From Opitutaceae bacterium (GTDB taxonomy: Bacteria; Verrucomicrobiota; Verrucomicrobiia; Opitutales; Opitutaceae), in assembly GCA_002694885.1 (NCBI GenBank), contig NZNM01000072.1, forward strand, positions 36,639 through 100,638: 64,000 nucleotides of DNA, in the 5' to 3' direction. This document shows positions 50,220 through 60,535 of this stretch, one piece after another (position 1 is the first letter of the stretch; the number at the start of each line of letters is the position of its first letter). The translations under genes were made by a program, and so were the position numbers. The notes under the pieces were generated by a model that searched no databases, was not told the origin of the DNA, and saw only the letters and a list, made by a program, of their open reading frames with translations.

Positions 50220-51632
50220 ATGCTTGCAGCGGATCAATGCTTCGTTTTCATAGTTGGAATCGATAATGAACCGCAGGAAGAGCTCTTTTCGGGTGAAGAG
50301 GATTTAGAGATGATGGGGCTTCGCTCGTCGGAAGAGCGAGCGCGCCCTGATTTCGACCAACCTTTGGCGGCGAGGATGCGGCCTCGCAATCTTGGCGAAG
50401 TCGTGGGGCAAGCCCACATTTTAGCCGAAGGGAACTTGCTGCCTAAACTCGTAAAATCGAATTTATTTGGCAGCTTGCTTTTTTACGGCCCTCCCGGATG
50501 CGGAAAAACCAGTCTCGCGGAAGCCATCGCCAATGAGACGGATAGCCAATTTATAAGGATCAATGCTGTGATGTCCAATGTGGCTGAGCTGCGTCAAATA
50601 CTTGGCGCTTCAAGACGTAAGAAGACGAAGGATACAGTATTGTTTATTGATGAAATTCATCGATTCAATAAATCCCAACAAGATCTCCTGCTTCCCGATG
50701 TTGAAGCAGGGAATGTTCGCTTGATTGGGGCGACTACCCACAATCCCGGATTTTACGTCAACGCCCCTCTTCTTAGTCGCAGCCATTTGTTCCGACTCGA
50801 ACCTCATTCGGTGGACAATATAGCGAAAGCCCTCGAGCTGGCTCTCGAGGATTCCGAGAGAGGCTTGGGTGATCGGGGTCACTCGGCCACGAAGGAGGCC
50901 CTGCGAGGACTGGCTAAATTGAGCGATGGCGATCTGCGCCGAGCTTTCAATGCTCTTGAAGTGGTGGCCTTGGGGCTGAACGTCGGGAAAACCATTGAAG
51001 AGGGGGATATCGCGATATTCGCCAGCGAGCGGCAAATCAGGTACGACGCTGACGAGAACGACCATTACGATACTATTTCTGCGTTCATAAAAAGCATGCG
51101 CGGGAGTGATCCCGATGCGGCGCTCTATTGGCTAGTCAAGATGCTTGCTGGAGGCGAGGATCCGCGATTTATTGGCAGAAGGCTTATTATCTTCGCATCA
51201 GAGGATGTCGGCCTTGCCAATGTCAACGCCTTGCCCCTAGCAACTGCCACCCAGCAAGCTTGCGAGTTCGTAGGGCTCCCAGAATGCGAGATTAATTTGG
51301 CCCATTGTGTCGTTTATCTAGCGACTGCGCCCAAGAGCAATGCCTCGTATACCGCTCTAGGCGAAGCTAAACGCTTTCTCGCGGATGAACCGGTCCAAGA
51401 AGTGCCTAAGTGGCTGAAAGATAGCGGGGGATCCGCATCGAAACGTTTAGGGAATGCGGATGACTATCTTTACAGCCATGGCCACCCCGAGAATATATCG
51501 GGCCAAGAATTTATGCTTGAGCCGAAGACATTCTATTCTCCCAAACGGGTTGGATCGGAAACGGAAATCGCCGAGCGACTTGAACGGTGGAAAGCATTGA
51601 AAATTTCGATACAGTCAGGAAAGCGTACCTAG
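50220..51632 (+). CDS. rarA: Replication-associated recombination protein RarA (AAA ATPase)
   Basis: LAARMRPRNLGEVVGQAHIL, LLFYGPPGCGKTSLAEAIANETDS, VLFIDEIHRFNKSQQDLLLPDVEAGNVRLIGATTHNP; true start may be further in (about 50310). Confidence 0.95.
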   Translation: MLAADQCFVFIVGIDNEPQEELFSGEEDLEMMGLRSSEERARPDFDQPLAARMRPRNLGEVVGQAHILAEGNLLPKLVKSNLFGSLLFYGPPGCGKTSLAEAIANETDSQFIRINAVMSNVAELRQILGASRRKKTKDTVLFIDEIHRFNKSQQDLLLPDVEAGNVRLIGATTHNPGFYVNAPLLSRSHLFRLEPHSVDNIAKALELALEDSERGLGDRGHSATKEALRGLAKLSDGDLRRAFNALEVVALGLNVGKTIEEGDIAIFASERQIRYDADENDHYDTISAFIKSMRGSDPDAALYWLVKMLAGGEDPRFIGRRLIIFASEDVGLANVNALPLATATQQACEFVGLPECEINLAHCVVYLATAPKSNASYTALGEAKRFLADEPVQEVPKWLKDSGGSASKRLGNADDYLYSHGHPENISGQEFMLEPKTFYSPKRVGSETEIAERLERWKALKISIQSGKRT

Positions 51633-51636
51633 AGTT

Positions 51637-52113
51637 ATGATATTGGATCACATAGATAATTGGAGAAATTATTCACTTGGCCCCGCTTGGGAGAAAGCCT
51701 TCGGGTTCTTGGGCGCCCTAGATCCCTCCGCTCCGGAAGAAGAAACGAAAATAGAGGGCGATCGCCTGTTTGCTAGAGTGATGAGCTACCCAACGAGGGA
51801 CGAAACCAGCTCTAATGCCGTGCTAGAAGCTCACCGGAGGTACGCAGACATACAAATGGCGTTGATAGGGAGCGAACGTATTGCTTGGTACCCGACACCA
51901 TCGCTCATAACAAAAGTTCCTTATGACGAGAAGAAAGATGTTCAGTTTTTCGATTACGAGCGAGCCGCTGATGTCCAAGTCAGCATGTTTCCGGGAACCT
52001 TTGTCTGCTTATTCCCACAGGATGCCCATATGCCTCAGCTGAGGACCAGTAGCGAAGTTGGCAATGTTAAGAAGGTCGTCGTAAAGGTGGACCTGGATTT
52101 GCTAACGATGTAG
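51637..52113 (+). CDS. YhcH/YjgK/YiaL (DUF386) family protein
   Basis: LEAHRRYADIQMALIGSERIAWYP, VSMFPGTFVCLFPQDAHMPQL, VKKVVVKVDLDLL. Confidence 0.88.
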   Translation: MILDHIDNWRNYSLGPAWEKAFGFLGALDPSAPEEETKIEGDRLFARVMSYPTRDETSSNAVLEAHRRYADIQMALIGSERIAWYPTPSLITKVPYDEKKDVQFFDYERAADVQVSMFPGTFVCLFPQDAHMPQLRTSSEVGNVKKVVVKVDLDLLTM

Positions 52114-52191
52114 ATCGATGTTAGCGGAATGCTGAAGGGAAGCGTATGTCTACCCAACTGGCGTGTTGGCCGCCGGTTAAGCGACTTAAAT

Positions 52192-52911
52192 TTAGTTTTC
52201 CCCAAATCCTGAAAATCGAAAAAGGCGCAGCATCGAGCGCTCATTATGTTTGGATGAGGCCACCAGCTCGTAGGATTGAGGCATATTTGCTAGACGACGC
52301 GTATTGGTTCCCACTTTGGCTAGTATGAAAGTCGGCCGGTAGATGTCGAAATCAAGACCTTCCAAGGCGTTGTCCTCATAGCCTTGAAGATTGAGCACCA
52401 GAAGATCGAAATCCGGTTCAAAATCCGCTCGTTCGAGAATGTTCCGAGCAATGTCAGTAGTTACGTAGGATACGCGTTTGCGCTTTTTCTGGCCGAAAGG
52501 GGGTTTCACTGGCTTGCCAGATAACCGCTCTTGAGACTCTTTTCGAATCGTTCGCTTAATGGATGCAGATGGCGGCTTCCCATGAACTTCAATAAACGAG
52601 TCCTGAAGCCAGTGGTCGACAACGGCGACGTTTAAGACGCGGCTACTCTTTCGCGTTTTGCGGCATTTGTGAAATAGGTGGGGCCAAGGCTCGATTAGAA
52701 GCCCTTTCCAACCCAAAACCTTCTCCAAATACAGGGTAAAGCTATCCTTTCCTCCATCCTTCGCTCCGAATTCGACAAATGTCCCATTGGGGCGATTAAA
52801 GAAAGGTAGTATTTGAGCTTTGTGAGAGGGCGAGCTCAGCGCGCCCAGGGAAAATAGGCTGCGAATACCCCCGCGAACAGGCGATTTTGACTGAGTTATA
52901 GGTTGGTCCAC
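52192..52911 (-). CDS. FkbM-type methyltransferase family protein
   Basis: NGTFVEFGAKDGGKDSFTLYLEKVLGWKGLLIEPWPHLFHKC, DFDLLVLNLQGYEDNALEGLDF. Confidence 0.75.
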   Translation of the reverse strand: MDQPITQSKSPVRGGIRSLFSLGALSSPSHKAQILPFFNRPNGTFVEFGAKDGGKDSFTLYLEKVLGWKGLLIEPWPHLFHKCRKTRKSSRVLNVAVVDHWLQDSFIEVHGKPPSASIKRTIRKESQERLSGKPVKPPFGQKKRKRVSYVTTDIARNILERADFEPDFDLLVLNLQGYEDNALEGLDFDIYRPTFILAKVGTNTRRLANMPQSYELVASSKHNERSMLRLFRFSGFGEN

Positions 52912-53148
52912 TGAGTGAGTCGTACACTAGGTGAAACGGCATCCTATCCCGGCAGTTTAGGGATATCGGTCCGGGCCCGTGAATTGCCCGATTTCGAAGG
53001 AGTGAGCGGCTAAGGGACTCGGGAAGAAGGTAAATTAATTATGAGCTGAGTTGCCTAGTGGATACCATTATGTCATGAAAGTGCCCCATCCCGATGGACG
53101 GAGGGCTCCTGTTTTCGTATACTCGCGGCGTTTTAATCGAGAAAAGCG

Positions 53149-53751
53149 ATGAGAGTGAATTTTGTAAAAGTAGCGGCAATGATTGGCCTGGCGAGCAGCC
53201 TGAGTGTCTCGAGCTGGGGAATCATTACCAATGGAACCGTAAACATGAACGAAACGGGTCAACTCGATGGGATTGCCTTCAACGTAGACTTCGGTTCGGC
53301 CGAAGTGTCCAATCTCAGTTCGGGCGGACTTCGTTTTAATCGGCTTCAGACGGGTATTGGGGGAACGCAGATAACCACTGAAAACCTGGCGATCACGGGC
53401 CAGAGCGAGTTGAGCTTCGATTGGAGCGCCGACGATAATTCTTGGTACAGGGACCGGGCGTTTTACCAGATCGACGATTTGGACTTGGAAGCCATTATGC
53501 TCCATGATGGAACAGGGAAGGGCTCGGCAAACGGTTCGGTTATTCGGCTGTTGGAGCCCGGTAATTATCAGTTGATCGTAAGCACCTATTACAATTTCGA
53601 TGAAGGCGATTACGATATAGGCACCTACGATTTCACGCTGAGCAACCTGCGCGTTACTGGCGTGCCTGATTCACCTCTAGGAATTTTGGGAATTGCCTCG
53701 ATTCTCGGCATAATTGGTGTCCACCGCCGTTTTCGCGCAAAGAAGAGTTAA
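53149..53751 (+). CDS. Secreted protein with VPDSG-CTERM/PEP-CTERM-like sorting tail
   Basis: N-terminal signal MRVNFVKVAAMIGLASSLSVSSWG; C-terminal VPDSPLGILGIASILGIIGVHRRFRAKKS (motif, hydrophobic helix, basic tail). Confidence 0.7.
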   Translation: MRVNFVKVAAMIGLASSLSVSSWGIITNGTVNMNETGQLDGIAFNVDFGSAEVSNLSSGGLRFNRLQTGIGGTQITTENLAITGQSELSFDWSADDNSWYRDRAFYQIDDLDLEAIMLHDGTGKGSANGSVIRLLEPGNYQLIVSTYYNFDEGDYDIGTYDFTLSNLRVTGVPDSPLGILGIASILGIIGVHRRFRAKKS

Positions 53752-53803
53752 TTCTCGAATTTGAACTTTCATTAATCGCAGTTAATATTTTCCAAGCAAC
53801 AGT

Positions 53804-53843
53804 GCGGTTCGCGGCCTAAGGCCGCGGGCCGCTCTGCTTTTTT
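53804..53843 (+). terminator. Rho-independent terminator
   Basis: GCGGTTCGCGGCC-TAA-GGCCGCGGGCCGC stem-loop (two G-U wobbles) followed by TCTGCTTTTTT. Confidence 0.75.
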
Positions 53844-53889
53844 GAAGTACGCTTGCTTCGGTAACGCGACCCGTCACCATACTCAATCG

Positions 53890-54417
53890 ATGAACACTCC
53901 GCTTGTTATGACTGTTATCGGGCCTGACCGCCCGGGCTTAGTTGATTCCGTCGCTTCATTGGTAGAGGAGCATGGTGGAAACTGGCTGGAAAGCCGCATG
54001 TGCCACTTAGGCGGGCAATTCGCGGGCCTACTGCAAGTCGAGATTCCGGAAGCCAAGCGTGAGGCGCTGCAGGCTTCGCTAATGGATTTGGGAGCCGGAA
54101 CGTTGGAAATCGTTATTCACGAAAGCGGCTTGGATTCAGACGATAAGTGCGCGGAAGTGGCGATAGTGGAGATTGTGGGTCAGGATCGTCCGGGAATCGT
54201 TCGTCACATTTCCCATGCCTTCGTTAGCAAGGAGGTCAACGTGGAAGAGCTATCAACCACCCGCTACAGCGCCCCCATGTCGGGAGAGACGCTTTTTGAG
54301 GCCAGGGCCAGAGTTTGCCTGCCGGGATCTTGCGATCCGGATACGCTGCGAGAGGAGCTGGAGTCAATCGCGGCCGACCTTCAGGTCGATTTTAGCTACG
54401 AGGCTGTGCCCACTTGA
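53890..54417 (+). CDS. Tandem ACT-domain protein (GcvR-like)
   Basis: MNTPLVMTVIGPDRPGLVDSVASLVEEHGGNWLESRMCHLGGQFAGLLQV and a second ACT unit IVEIVGQDRPGIVRHISHAFVSKEVNVEELSTTRYSAPMSGETLFEARARV. Confidence 0.85.
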   Translation: MNTPLVMTVIGPDRPGLVDSVASLVEEHGGNWLESRMCHLGGQFAGLLQVEIPEAKREALQASLMDLGAGTLEIVIHESGLDSDDKCAEVAIVEIVGQDRPGIVRHISHAFVSKEVNVEELSTTRYSAPMSGETLFEARARVCLPGSCDPDTLREELESIAADLQVDFSYEAVPT

Positions 54418-54628
54418 AAGCTGTTTTTTTTCCGCATCAAGCTCCTATGACACAGGAAAGGCTTTGCAAGCAGTGTAATCGCCTCCATAGTCTTTTCTAG
54501 TTCTTAACAAGCGCATCAGGAGTGGCCGCTATGCGAATGGCAGCCTGCCAACCGAGTTCTTTAGGATCTACGGTGGATTCGATCTTCGGATCGGATGAGC
54601 ATCTAGGAAAACCACAGAGTTTCCTCGG

Positions 54629-54961
54629 ATGAAAAAACCTACTACCTTGGCCTGGCCTTTTATTGGGCAGGATTCAGGAGGCAAGCTCCCGACGCGTCGA
54701 TCGCCAGAAATAAATAAAGACCGACACGTACCAATGGATAAAATACACGGATTGCCTCTTCGGATATCAACAGATAATCCGAATCATCACTTATGGAACA
54801 ACAACGGCGTTTGGTGGCTCCACTACACTGTCTATCCGACGCCTCACACAGCGGAAAGGATCCGGAAGAGCCTCAGAACGCGATCTCTGGAGGAGGCTCG
54901 AAATCGCAGGGATCTCTATTTTCACAATTTGAGAAAGTTGACTGAACCCGTGTGCGCATAG
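54629..54961 (+). CDS. Hypothetical small protein resembling a tyrosine-recombinase N-terminal (arm-type) domain
   Basis: ISTDNPNHHLWNNNGVWWLHYTVYPTPHTAERIRKSLRTRSLEEARNRRDLYFHNL. Confidence 0.45.
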   Translation: MKKPTTLAWPFIGQDSGGKLPTRRSPEINKDRHVPMDKIHGLPLRISTDNPNHHLWNNNGVWWLHYTVYPTPHTAERIRKSLRTRSLEEARNRRDLYFHNLRKLTEPVCA

Positions 54962-55070
54962 CTTCGCAATCCGGATCGAAATCCCTGATGAATTGGAGGG
55001 TGGCGATTTCACCTCATGACTCCCTTAGGTAAAGTTTGTTGGTTAGGAAAGTGGATCTATCGTCGTAATA

Positions 55071-55454
55071 TTGTTTTGGATCGCCTACACTGGACTCATG
55101 TTACGCTTCATTCCACTTTTGTGTTTTTCTGTCGCTGCTTCTATCGCCAGTGGATTTGCCGGGGAGCCCCCGCTGGATGTCGAGTACATCGATGGCGAGC
55201 ATGTGTACATCAAGAATCCTCATTGGCACGAGAAAGAAGAAGGGCAGTGGCTTTTTACGTTTCGCTTAGAAGCTTCCGCCGAGCGTTTAGTTCGGCCCGT
55301 TGCCCACTTGCATCTCTACCATAAAGAAGAGACCGAAGAGGAGGAGCGAATCGTTTGGGAGGAGACTGGAATAGTTTGGAGACGAAAGTTCGACCGAAGC
55401 TATGGTAGCCGCAAGGCGAGTTTCGTACGCATATTCATCGATTCTCTGCCATGA
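55071..55454 (+). CDS. Secreted hypothetical protein
   Basis: Hydrophobic N-terminus LRFIPLLCFSVAASIASGFAGEPP, then a soluble beta-rich sequence. Confidence 0.5.
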   Translation: MFWIAYTGLMLRFIPLLCFSVAASIASGFAGEPPLDVEYIDGEHVYIKNPHWHEKEEGQWLFTFRLEASAERLVRPVAHLHLYHKEETEEEERIVWEETGIVWRRKFDRSYGSRKASFVRIFIDSLP

Positions 55455-55651
55455 GATCTAGACTCGTTGACGGTCGAGTTCAAGAATGAGCCTCCTGCTT
55501 CGAGCTAGCCTTGCCTACTAGGTTAGCGGGAACCGGCGATGATTGCCTTACTGCGGGGAAAGAGGATTCCATTTCAGATTTTGGTGAGCGGCTATATTTA
55601 AGTCATTAATGGCTATTGATTTTGGGAAGCTCATCGCTAGAGTTTCCGATT

Positions 55652-56782
55652 ATGCGCGTATTCATTCCCTGTGAATCGTTAGCCACGGAAACTCGAGTGG
55701 CACTTATACCAGAGTCGGTCCAAAAGCTTGCTAAGATGGGAGTGTCGGTCGTCGTCGAAAGCGGAGCCGGACTGAATAGCAATTTTCTGGATACCGATTA
55801 CGAAACGGCTGGAGCCGATATTTCGGATGATCGGATCGGAGAATTGGGCAAAGCCGATCTAGTCGCTCGAGTTCGCAAACCACCGCAAGAGGAGATATCC
55901 GCCTTAAAGCGTGGCGCATTCCACATTAGCTTTTTGGATCCCTTTAATGAAACGGAGCTGATCGATTCGATGGCTGCTGCTGGTGTGACCACGGTGAGCA
56001 TGGAAATGATTCCCCGAACGACGCTTGCCCAGAAAATGGATGCCCTGAGTTCTCAAGCGAATTTGGCTGGCTATTTCGCGGTCATCAAAGGGGCAGACCG
56101 ATTGAATCGAATTTTGCCTATGATGATGACCCCAGCTGGGACCATATCGCCCTCGCGGGTATTCGTTATCGGGGTGGGTGTTGCCGGTTTGCAGGCCATC
56201 GCTACGGCGAAGCGATTGGGGGCGCGAGTAGAAGCATTCGATACGCGCCCAGTGGTTGAAGAGCAGGTCAAGTCGCTGGGAGCGAAGTTCGTCAAGATTG
56301 ATTTGGGCGATACCGGGCAAACGGATCAAGGCTATGCCAAGGAGCTGACTCCCGAACAAATCAGGAGACAGCAGGAAGGTATGGCGAAAATTTGCGCTCA
56401 GTCCGACATCGTGATTACGACCGCTAAACTATTTGGTCGGCCAGCCCCGAAAATTGTTTCCCAAGAAATGGTACAGGGGATGAGATTCGGATCGGTTCTT
56501 GTGGATTTGGCTGTGGAATCTGGAGGCAATGTTGTCGGGTCGAAATTGAATGAGGAAGTTCAGATCGAGAACGGTCCTAAAATCATCGGTATTGGCGCCT
56601 TGGAGGATCGGGTTGCCGTGCATGCCAGCCAAATGTTCTCTGCCAATATCTTCAATTTCGTTGAGCATTTTTGGAACGAAGAACAAAAGACGATCAATTG
56701 CGACTTGGATGACGAGATTCTAGGCGGATGCGTCGTCACTCATGGAGGAGCGATCGTACACGAGAGATTAAATAAGAGCTGA
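55652..56782 (+). CDS. pntA: NAD(P) transhydrogenase subunit alpha, NAD-binding part (alpha 1)
   Basis: MRVFIPCESLATETRVALIPESVQKLAKMGVSVVVESGAG, FVIGVGVAGLQAIATAKRLGARVEAFDTRPVVEEQVKSLGAKFV. Confidence 0.94.
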   Translation: MRVFIPCESLATETRVALIPESVQKLAKMGVSVVVESGAGLNSNFLDTDYETAGADISDDRIGELGKADLVARVRKPPQEEISALKRGAFHISFLDPFNETELIDSMAAAGVTTVSMEMIPRTTLAQKMDALSSQANLAGYFAVIKGADRLNRILPMMMTPAGTISPSRVFVIGVGVAGLQAIATAKRLGARVEAFDTRPVVEEQVKSLGAKFVKIDLGDTGQTDQGYAKELTPEQIRRQQEGMAKICAQSDIVITTAKLFGRPAPKIVSQEMVQGMRFGSVLVDLAVESGGNVVGSKLNEEVQIENGPKIIGIGALEDRVAVHASQMFSANIFNFVEHFWNEEQKTINCDLDDEILGGCVVTHGGAIVHERLNKS

Positions 56783-56829
56783 GCCTTGTTTAGCTCCGAA
56801 TAATCGATGCAGCCCTCAATAGATAATTT

Positions 56830-57114
56830 ATGGATTTAGTACTCTTATTTTTCATTTTCGTGCTTGCCGCCTTCTTGGGCTTGGAGCTCATTTCCAAAGT
56901 GCCGTCGCAGTTGCACACCCCATTGATGTCGGGGTCGAACGCGATATCGGGCATCACTATCGTCGGGGCGATCGTGGCGACCGGGGCTAATGAAGATGGA
57001 ACGACGGGAATGATTCTTGGCCTTCTGGCCCTCATCTTCGCTACGATAAATGTAGTTGGCGGTTATCTGGTGACGGATCGGATGCTCCAGATGTTCAAAA
57101 AGAAAGGCAAATAG
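56830..57114 (+). CDS. NAD(P) transhydrogenase subunit alpha, membrane part (alpha 2)
   Basis: FLGLELISKVPSQLHTPLMSGSNAISGITIVGAIV, NVVGGYLVTDRMLQMFKKK. Confidence 0.93.
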   Translation: MDLVLLFFIFVLAAFLGLELISKVPSQLHTPLMSGSNAISGITIVGAIVATGANEDGTTGMILGLLALIFATINVVGGYLVTDRMLQMFKKKGK

Positions 57115-57120
57115 AGCGCG

Positions 57121-58536
57121 ATGGAATTCGATAGCATCATCAATTTAGCGTACGTAATCGCCGCGACCCTTTTCGTCTTCGGCATAAAAATGCTCGGCTC
57201 TGCCGAGACTGCCAGACGCGGCAACATGGTATCCGGGATCGGGATGCTCATAGCCGTGGTTGTGACATTACTGGATCGCGAGATTCTAGACTATAAGTGG
57301 ATCGTGGCCGGTTTGATCATTGGCGCATTGATAGGCGGTATTGCTGCCAGAGTCGTTAAAATGACCTCTATGCCGGAGCTCGTAGCTCTATTCAATGGAT
57401 TTGGCGGCTTTGCGAGCTTACTGGTTGCCTGGGCCGAGCTCGAAAAGATCGAATCGCTCGGCTGGCAGCTTTACACGGGGCAAATGGGGACTCCCGCTCA
57501 ATTCAGTTCCTTTGTTATCTACTTGGCCATGCTTATCGGCGGTGTGACTTTTACGGGTAGCTTGTACGCCTATGGAAAGCTTTCAGGGAGGGTCTCAGGA
57601 CGAGCCTTGGTTTTCGGCGGACAAAAGTTTCTGAATATATTACTGCTTGTCGCCATTCTTGGAATAGGGGTTGTGTTTACCTGGGGTGAAAATCTGGATA
57701 CGGCTTCATCGCTATTTGTTATAGGCGTTTGTCTGGCATTGATATTCGGCGTAATGGGAGTGATGCCAATCGGAGGCGGCGATATGCCAGTAGTTATCTC
57801 CTTGCTCAACAGTTGCTCGGGCTTGGCCGCTTCGGCCGCCGGATTCGTCATCGGAAACAATGTTCTGATTGTCGCGGGATGTCTAGTTGGAGCAAGCGGA
57901 CTCATACTTACCGTGATCATGTGTAAGGCCATGAATCGATCGTTGGGCAACGTGCTATTCAGCGGATTTGGAGCGGCAAGCCAAAGTTCGGGTGACGATG
58001 ATGATCGGGAGCCGAAAGCGATTAGCGCCGAGGATGCTTATTATGTTATGGAGGCCGCTAGTTCCGTAGTATTTATTCCTGGATACGGGATGGCAGTCGC
58101 CCAGGCCCAGCATGTGGTTAAGGAATTGGCAGAGCTTCTGGAAGAGAATGGAGCCGAAGTGAACTTTGCCATCCACCCGGTGGCGGGGCGAATGCCCGGC
58201 CATATGAATGTACTTCTAGCAGAGGCTGACGTCCCTTATGAGCAGCTAGTGGAGATGGACAACATCAATCCCATTATGCCGACCGTGGATGTGGCTGTCG
58301 TAATTGGGGCCAATGATGTAGTGAATCCAGCTGCCGCGAACGATGAAAGCAGCCCGATTTACGGCATGCCGATCATCGAAGCCCACAATGCCAAAACCGT
58401 ATTTATTCTCAAGCGAGGACAAGGAAAAGGCTTCTCAGGGCTAGTGAACAAGCTCTTCGTTATGGATAACTCCCGAATGATCTACGGCGACGCCAAAGCC
58501 ACCATTTCGGCTATGGTTAACGAACTTAAGGGTTAA
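57121..58536 (+). CDS. pntB: NAD(P) transhydrogenase subunit beta
   Basis: MPELVALFNGFGGFASLLVAW, VFIPGYGMAVAQAQHVVKEL, FAIHPVAGRMPGHMNVLLAEADVPYEQL, DVAVVIGANDVVNPAA. Confidence 0.96.
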   Translation: MEFDSIINLAYVIAATLFVFGIKMLGSAETARRGNMVSGIGMLIAVVVTLLDREILDYKWIVAGLIIGALIGGIAARVVKMTSMPELVALFNGFGGFASLLVAWAELEKIESLGWQLYTGQMGTPAQFSSFVIYLAMLIGGVTFTGSLYAYGKLSGRVSGRALVFGGQKFLNILLLVAILGIGVVFTWGENLDTASSLFVIGVCLALIFGVMGVMPIGGGDMPVVISLLNSCSGLAASAAGFVIGNNVLIVAGCLVGASGLILTVIMCKAMNRSLGNVLFSGFGAASQSSGDDDDREPKAISAEDAYYVMEAASSVVFIPGYGMAVAQAQHVVKELAELLEENGAEVNFAIHPVAGRMPGHMNVLLAEADVPYEQLVEMDNINPIMPTVDVAVVIGANDVVNPAAANDESSPIYGMPIIEAHNAKTVFILKRGQGKGFSGLVNKLFVMDNSRMIYGDAKATISAMVNELKG

Positions 58537-58671
58537 TAATATTGCAGCCTTTTTATTTTGGAATAACGGGGAACTCCCAGGTCCTATTTGAAGACTCAAT
58601 TACTCGAAATGGTGGCGGGTCTTGACATTCGATTACAATCGTAGTCAATTGGGGCTGCTATCTCACCTGTG

Positions 58672-59049
58672 ATGAATACCCCTAAAATATCAGACTCCGA
58701 ATGGGAAGTTATGAAGGCTGTTTGGGACCACGAGCCCCTGACTGCCGTTGAGGTTTTGAAGCACTTGCCACATGACCAATGGAAGCAAAAGACGGTAAAC
58801 ACCTTCCTGACCCGATTGGAGACAAAGGGAGTGATTCGGGCTGAAAGAGTTGGGAGGGCGAATGTATTCCGTTCTCTCATGAGCGAAAAGCAGTGTCGAG
58901 GAATTGAGGGAAGCCAGTTTCTGAAAAAGGTATTCAGGGGAGAGGTGGCTCCACTGATGCTGCATTTTATCGAGAACGAGGACCTGTCAGAGAACGATAT
59001 CGCGGAATTGAAGCAAATGCTCGAAAAGAGGGACCGTCCCGATGGCTGA
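58672..59049 (+). CDS. BlaI/MecI/CopY family transcriptional repressor
   Basis: ISDSEWEVMKAVWDHEPLTAVEVLKHLPHDQWKQKTVNTFLTRLETKGVIRAERVGRANVFRSL. Confidence 0.92.
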   Translation: MNTPKISDSEWEVMKAVWDHEPLTAVEVLKHLPHDQWKQKTVNTFLTRLETKGVIRAERVGRANVFRSLMSEKQCRGIEGSQFLKKVFRGEVAPLMLHFIENEDLSENDIAELKQMLEKRDRPDG

Positions 59050-60466
59050 TATTTTCTGGGCATACTGGGATGTTTCTATCCGTTTTGGTCTGCTAGCCTT
59101 GCTCCTGCTGGCCTTAAGCCCCTTGCTTAAGCGGGTGATTGGGCCTAGGTTGCTGTGCTGGGCTTGGGCGGCGCTCATCCTGCGACTCGCTTTACCCATT
59201 TCGTTGCCTTTTAGCGGAAGCATATTCAACGCCCATGAAGGATTGCATCCATCGGCATGGACTGAAGCAATACGTAAGGGTGTGGTGAATACAGGGTTAG
59301 GCGAAACTGTACTGCCAATATTCAGAGACGAGGACGCTAAAGTATGGGAAGCCAGCGTTTCTTTTTCGTGGGAGACGCTTATGATGGCGCTTTGGCTTTT
59401 GGGATTGGCAGCAATGTCTTTGAGATTAGGGGGCCATGTTTTTTAATTGAGGAGGTTCTTTCGCAAAGCCCAAAGATGCGAGAGCGGCCCAGTCCACAGA
59501 AGTTTTAAGGACGTCATCAAGAGATATGGCGTGTACGCGAACGTGCCATTGATGATTTCCGATGAAATCAAGTCGCCTGGCATCGCTGGCGTCTTTAACC
59601 CGAGAGTTATCTTGCCGAGAAGTTGTGTGGAGAAGCTGAATGAGCGGGAGTTGAGATGCGTCCTCATGCATGAGCTTGTTCACTATCGCAGAGGGGACCT
59701 GTTTTTGCACCATGCCCTGCTACTGATCTGCTATCTACATTGGTACAATCCGGTGGTATGGTTGGCGCTTCGCCAGTTCACCAAAGAAATGGAGAAAGCG
59801 TGCGATCTAGAGGTTGTCGACAGCTTTTGTTCAGGTTCGCCGACGGATTACGGATACACTTTAATAAAGGTGCTGCGTCTCGCGAAGGAAGGGGCCGCCG
59901 AGCCGGTAGGCGCTCTGGCGTTGCTGGGCAGCAGGTATTGCGGCAGCTTAAAGGAACGGATTGAACTTATCGTGAAGCCGAGAACGAAACGCCCGCTCTT
60001 AACGGGATTAGGATTGTCGGTTTTTATGGGCTCCTTCTTCTTTGCCTTGACTGGAGAGGTCAGTCCTCGTGCGGAATCGGAGAGGCTGGTTCGGTTGACC
60101 AGATTGGCCGCCCCCTTTGTCGATGAAGGTGTCGTTGATCTGAAGAGCCTTGGTTACGAAGGAGAAATCGCCCGGAATATTCCCTTTTCCCAAGAACAAA
60201 CTGATTGGATACAGATTCTCGAAGCGTCAAATTATGCAGGAATGCAGTTGAGAATTAGAGCCAAAGTTGAGTTTCTGGAAGGTAAAGGAGCATTCGATCT
60301 TTGGGCCAATTTAGACGATGTCCAAAGTCGGGCGATTGATTCGCAGTCCACTCGAGTCGCGAGCTCATCGGATATCAGAGAATCCAGTGTGGTGATTGAC
60401 GTGCCTAGCAGCTTCGAAATTGAGTTTCGGGCTTCGGTCCTTGGGTGGCGTGACCGCATCGCTTGA
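59042..60466 (+). pseudogene. BlaR1-like M56 family peptidase interrupted by one in-frame stop
   Basis: Single frame with TAA at 59444-59446 (...RLGGHVF*LRRFFRKAQRC...); membrane N-terminus upstream, PRSCVEKLNERELRCVLMHELVHYRRGDLF (HExxH) downstream; overlaps the BlaI stop. Confidence 0.82.
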
Positions 60467-60535
60467 ATCGCTGGATATCGAAATCATCGATGATGCTTGG
60501 AAGAGCGGATCCTCCCCACTGTAGTCGAAAAACGG

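Noticed and set aside
55652-58536. Transhydrogenase alpha subunit appearing as two ORFs, considered as a broken gene
   Set aside because: The split alpha1/alpha2/beta arrangement is an established natural form (Rhodospirillum rubrum type); each ORF has its own start and sensible ends.
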